From Photobacterium kagoshimensis (GTDB taxonomy: Bacteria > Pseudomonadota > Gammaproteobacteria > Enterobacterales > Vibrionaceae): DNA of 64,000 nucleotides. The stretch is taken from assembly GCF_050337045.1 (NCBI RefSeq), contig NZ_JAKJSO010000010.1, positions 124,001 to 188,000 of the forward strand, in the 5' to 3' direction. Below are positions 62,076 to 64,000 of the stretch, one piece after another. Position 1 is the first letter of the stretch; every line of letters starts with the position of its first letter. Under the pieces are notes generated by a model. It saw nothing but the letters and a program-made list of their open reading frames with translations, was not told where the DNA came from and searched no databases. The translations under genes and the position numbers were made by a program.

Positions 62076-62558
62076 TCATGATGGCATCGCGTAACTACTA
62101 ATGTTTCTATGTTGGCAGTCTTGGATAATTTTCATGAATTGCTTTTTGTCTAAATGGATCAAATTCTCATGATCCCCCGCTTCCATGAACCACTCATCTC
62201 TATCAATCAGCGCATCATCGACCAACATAGGTATTGAGTAAGCTGGCCCTAAAGAAGGAATAGCACCCGGTTCACAATCTTGGAATACCTCCGCCAGTTC
62301 ATGCTCAGCGACTAAGGTATAAACCTTTCCCGTCAGCATATTAACCTTATCGACCATTACCCGGCGATTAGCAGGTACAACCGCTAATAAATACTCGTCT
62401 GCGACTGTCTTTAACAATACCGCCTTGGTGACATTAGCGGCTGGTACATGTGCGGATACCGCAGAACTAAACGATGTATCTGTGTGGCGGTGATGAGCGA
62501 CACTAAAATCAATATGGTGAGCACATAAAAATTGCCCCACCGTAATGGCCATAGCCAT
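62076..62558 (-). CDS. YbaK/ProX-type aminoacyl-tRNA deacylase domain protein
   Basis: A 160-residue single-domain protein of the YbaK/EbsC family, which removes wrongly attached amino acids from tRNA. Visible: HTDTSFSSAVSAHVPAANVTKAVLLK with the conserved Lys, EVFQDCEPGAIPSLG near the active site, and a DRDEWFMEAGDHENLIHL ending. The start at 62558 is chosen for a GGAGG site 4-5 nt upstream; the ATG four codons earlier overlaps that site. Confidence 0.88.
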   Translation of the reverse strand: MAMAITVGQFLCAHHIDFSVAHHRHTDTSFSSAVSAHVPAANVTKAVLLKTVADEYLLAVVPANRRVMVDKVNMLTGKVYTLVAEHELAEVFQDCEPGAIPSLGPAYSIPMLVDDALIDRDEWFMEAGDHENLIHLDKKQFMKIIQDCQHRNISSYAMPS

Positions 62559-62648
62559 AAGCACCTCCAAAAGAGATTACAACAGCTAAAGTATGATCCT
62601 AGTTTTCAGGTTACGCGAATGTAAATAAAGCAGAGATAGCTATCACTA

Positions 62649-62811
62649 ATACCAATCTGGCTAAGTAAATGTTCAGGTGATTGCGCAGGAAAAAGCACTG
62701 AAAACAAGGCGTAGATTGCAGATAGCTAGTTGTTCTATCTACAAAATCTATAACGCAGTTATCATTGATTTTAACCAGCAAGAACGATCAGTTACTTAGT
62801 TAGATTGGTAT
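62649..62811. repeat. MITE-like palindromic repeat of Vibrionaceae type
   Basis: A 163-bp element with 20-bp terminal inverted repeats: ATACCAATCTGGCTAAGTAA on the left and TTACTTAGTTAGATTGGTAT on the right (two mismatches). The interior forms further hairpins (AGATAG / CTATCT) and has no coding potential. I recognise the TACCAATCTAACTAAGTAA end and the interior ATTGCGCAGGAAAAAGCACTG as a dispersed intergenic repeat of Vibrio and Photobacterium genomes. It lies between the YbaK-like and NlpC genes. Confidence 0.75.
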
Positions 62812-62818
62812 AAACAGG

Positions 62819-63319
62819 TTACTGAATAGGCATTCTTCTTATTTGCCAAAACGCACGTTTCCAATACGGATTATCTAACCGCGAAACAATCACGCCTTTA
62901 GAAGTAGATGCATGCATAAACTCATTGTTACCAATATAGATACCCACATGACGTAAACGGTAACCCGTTTTAAAAAACACCAAATCCCCATACTTTGCCT
63001 GCTTTTTCGAAACCAGCTTGCCCATTGTTGCAAGCTCGCCCGTCGTGCGAGGTAACATGGTTTGGTATACATCTGAATAGCCAACTTGAACAAAAGCAGA
63101 ACAATCGATCCCGCGTTTAGTCGTACCACCTAAGCGATAAGGCGTTCCCCTCCACTCATCATAAACATGCACAAAGCTCACAGAAGAATTAAGCGGCACT
63201 TTCGCAGCAGATGCAGTTACCGTTTGCGCCTGCGGTGCGGCGACTTGTTTTGATGATGAACACCCAGAAAGAATAACCAAGAAGAATAACGTTATAGAAC
63301 TTGAAAATCCATTTGCCAC
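62819..63319 (-). CDS. NlpC/P60 peptidoglycan endopeptidase lipoprotein
   Basis: A 166-residue lipoprotein (lipobox ILSGC, Cys20) with an NlpC/P60 cysteine peptidase domain (about 45-166). The catalytic triad is visible: Cys73 in RGIDCSAFV, His124 in RLRHVGIYIG, and His136 in FMHAS. It is related to Spr/MepS and NlpC, which cut peptide cross-links in the cell wall and hence act in the periplasm at the outer membrane. Single gene; the MITE-like repeat ends 8 bp beyond its stop codon. Confidence 0.92.
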   Translation of the reverse strand: MANGFSSSITLFFLVILSGCSSSKQVAAPQAQTVTASAAKVPLNSSVSFVHVYDEWRGTPYRLGGTTKRGIDCSAFVQVGYSDVYQTMLPRTTGELATMGKLVSKKQAKYGDLVFFKTGYRLRHVGIYIGNNEFMHASTSKGVIVSRLDNPYWKRAFWQIRRMPIQ

Positions 63320-63392
63320 GTGCAGTGAAACCCCTCATAAATGATAGATTCATTATGGATGACAAAGAGTGACAAAGACAGAAAGAAAATGT

Positions 63393-63550
63393 AAAAAAAA
63401 GAGGCTTTACAAGCGTAAGCCTCAAACTCCACACAACAGAATAAATTAAACCAACTATTCAATCACTTAGTAAAAAACTGAAAGCACTGAACACATATAG
63501 ACTTTCACTAGCCCTAACTAACACTGCTTTATTAAATGGTTTACCTATAT
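63393..63550 (-). ncRNA. Candidate small RNA ending at an orphan terminator
   Basis: On the minus strand a textbook terminator (GAGGCTT / AAGCCTC plus inner TA pair, then eight T residues, 63393-63423) has no coding gene in front of it. A possible promoter lies about 30 bp further upstream: TTGACG (63577-63582) with a TTTTAT -10 (63554-63559) at 17-bp spacing. This would give an RNA of about 155 nt with no open frame of note. The gene to its left starts 73 bp away, so this RNA would end just before that promoter region. Confidence 0.45.
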
Positions 63551-63582
63551 TGCATAAAAGTAACGAATACCTCTAACGTCAA

Positions 63583-64000
63583 TTTGACTAAATATTCACT
63601 CTTTGGATTTAAATCACAACCTAAATGAAATAACACTTCATCAACAAACCGCAAGTGGATGCATCAAACCGCTTTTATGCGTTAGCTAAGAAGCCAATAT
63701 ATTAAAGCTCATTTACACAGAGCAACGACGCCACATAGACTTAACCTTGTATAAAGAATCCACAATTGCTGCAAAAATCACCTCGAAAGATCAACAACCC
63801 TAGCTATCATTGATATTTCCTTTCATAATGCACCTAACATAGTGGCGCAATGCAACTAGTGTATTGTTTCTTATTAAGATTTATGTATTGCCACAGCATT
63901 TGTTACACATGATTTTGAAAAATAAGTTTGTTACCATTCTGTGAAATAAAACCAGAACTCTTAAACCTACTTATGTAAAGTAAACTTGTTTTTATACCTT
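63583..64000. other. Unassigned right end of the window
   Basis: About 420 bp, AT-rich, with stops in all six frames. I see no supported gene, repeat or RNA structure. It may hold a promoter for a gene beyond the right edge. Confidence 0.4.

Noticed and set aside
1..64000. CRISPR arrays, tRNA or rRNA genes, prophage modules
   Set aside because: I looked for regularly spaced direct repeats, cloverleaf-like segments with CCA-type ends, and phage structural or integrase genes and saw none.

Overview
The window looks like a chromosomal segment of a marine Vibrionaceae gammaproteobacterium, most likely Photobacterium (P. profundum-like). The evidence is moderate-to-low GC, methyl-accepting chemotaxis proteins of Vibrio type, a Vibrionaceae-style PTS/manA locus, and many lineage-typical small families (YdcH, DUF3010, DUF2076, DUF3299, DUF1330, YfcC). 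I found no rRNA, tRNA, CRISPR array, prophage or replication origin. Species is inferred from gene content, not from a database match.

Layout. 1-8.4 kb (minus strand): a large lipoprotein running off the left edge, a CpxA/CpxR-like two-component pair, and an orphan sugar-binding protein immediately downstream of a chemoreceptor. 9.2-19.2 kb: a dense PTS island of the fructose/mannose family. It has an A-C-B permease, a lone EIIB, a degenerate-HPr/EIIA fusion, an AraC regulator, an A-B-C permease with mannose-6-phosphate isomerase, and an EIIA plus C-B permease. CRP-like sites and an RNA hairpin over a ribosome binding site suggest catabolite and translational control. 19.4-28.6 kb: a secreted metallopeptidase lipoprotein, a Cache chemoreceptor, acetyltransferase, L-cysteine desulfidase, a small membrane methyltransferase, DUF3010 and an M3 oligopeptidase.

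28.7-32.1 kb is the accessory scar. It has the 3' tail of a lost gene with its terminator, an IS5-family transposase remnant, an AT-rich DUF4225 gene (with a probable frameshift) overlapping a small membrane-protein gene, a broken short-chain dehydrogenase cut at a second IS-like end, and a CatB-type xenobiotic acetyltransferase. That acetyltransferase is preceded by its own promoter, a 25-codon leader with a near-perfect ribosome binding site, and stacked hairpins. The architecture resembles an antibiotic-responsive attenuator and is, with the DUF4225 pair, the best candidate for something undescribed.

32.1-64 kb is mostly core or lineage-typical: PEP-CTERM protein, 2OG oxygenase, LRR-kinase, RhlE-like helicase, YghU-like GST, MFS exporter, a large lipoprotein glycosidase with a divergent LysR gene, diguanylate cyclase, and an amidohydrolase-DUF3299-porin operon. 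It continues with a TetR gene with a palindromic operator facing a reductase, YfcC transporter, MATE exporter, a Fur-box-preceded small gene plus fumC, an EAL protein, a truncated HAD gene, cytochrome b561-YceI pair, DUF2076, YbaK-like deacylase and an NlpC/P60 lipoprotein. A MITE-like palindromic element lies at 62.65-62.81 kb. An orphan minus-strand terminator with an upstream promoter near 63.4-63.6 kb suggests a small RNA.
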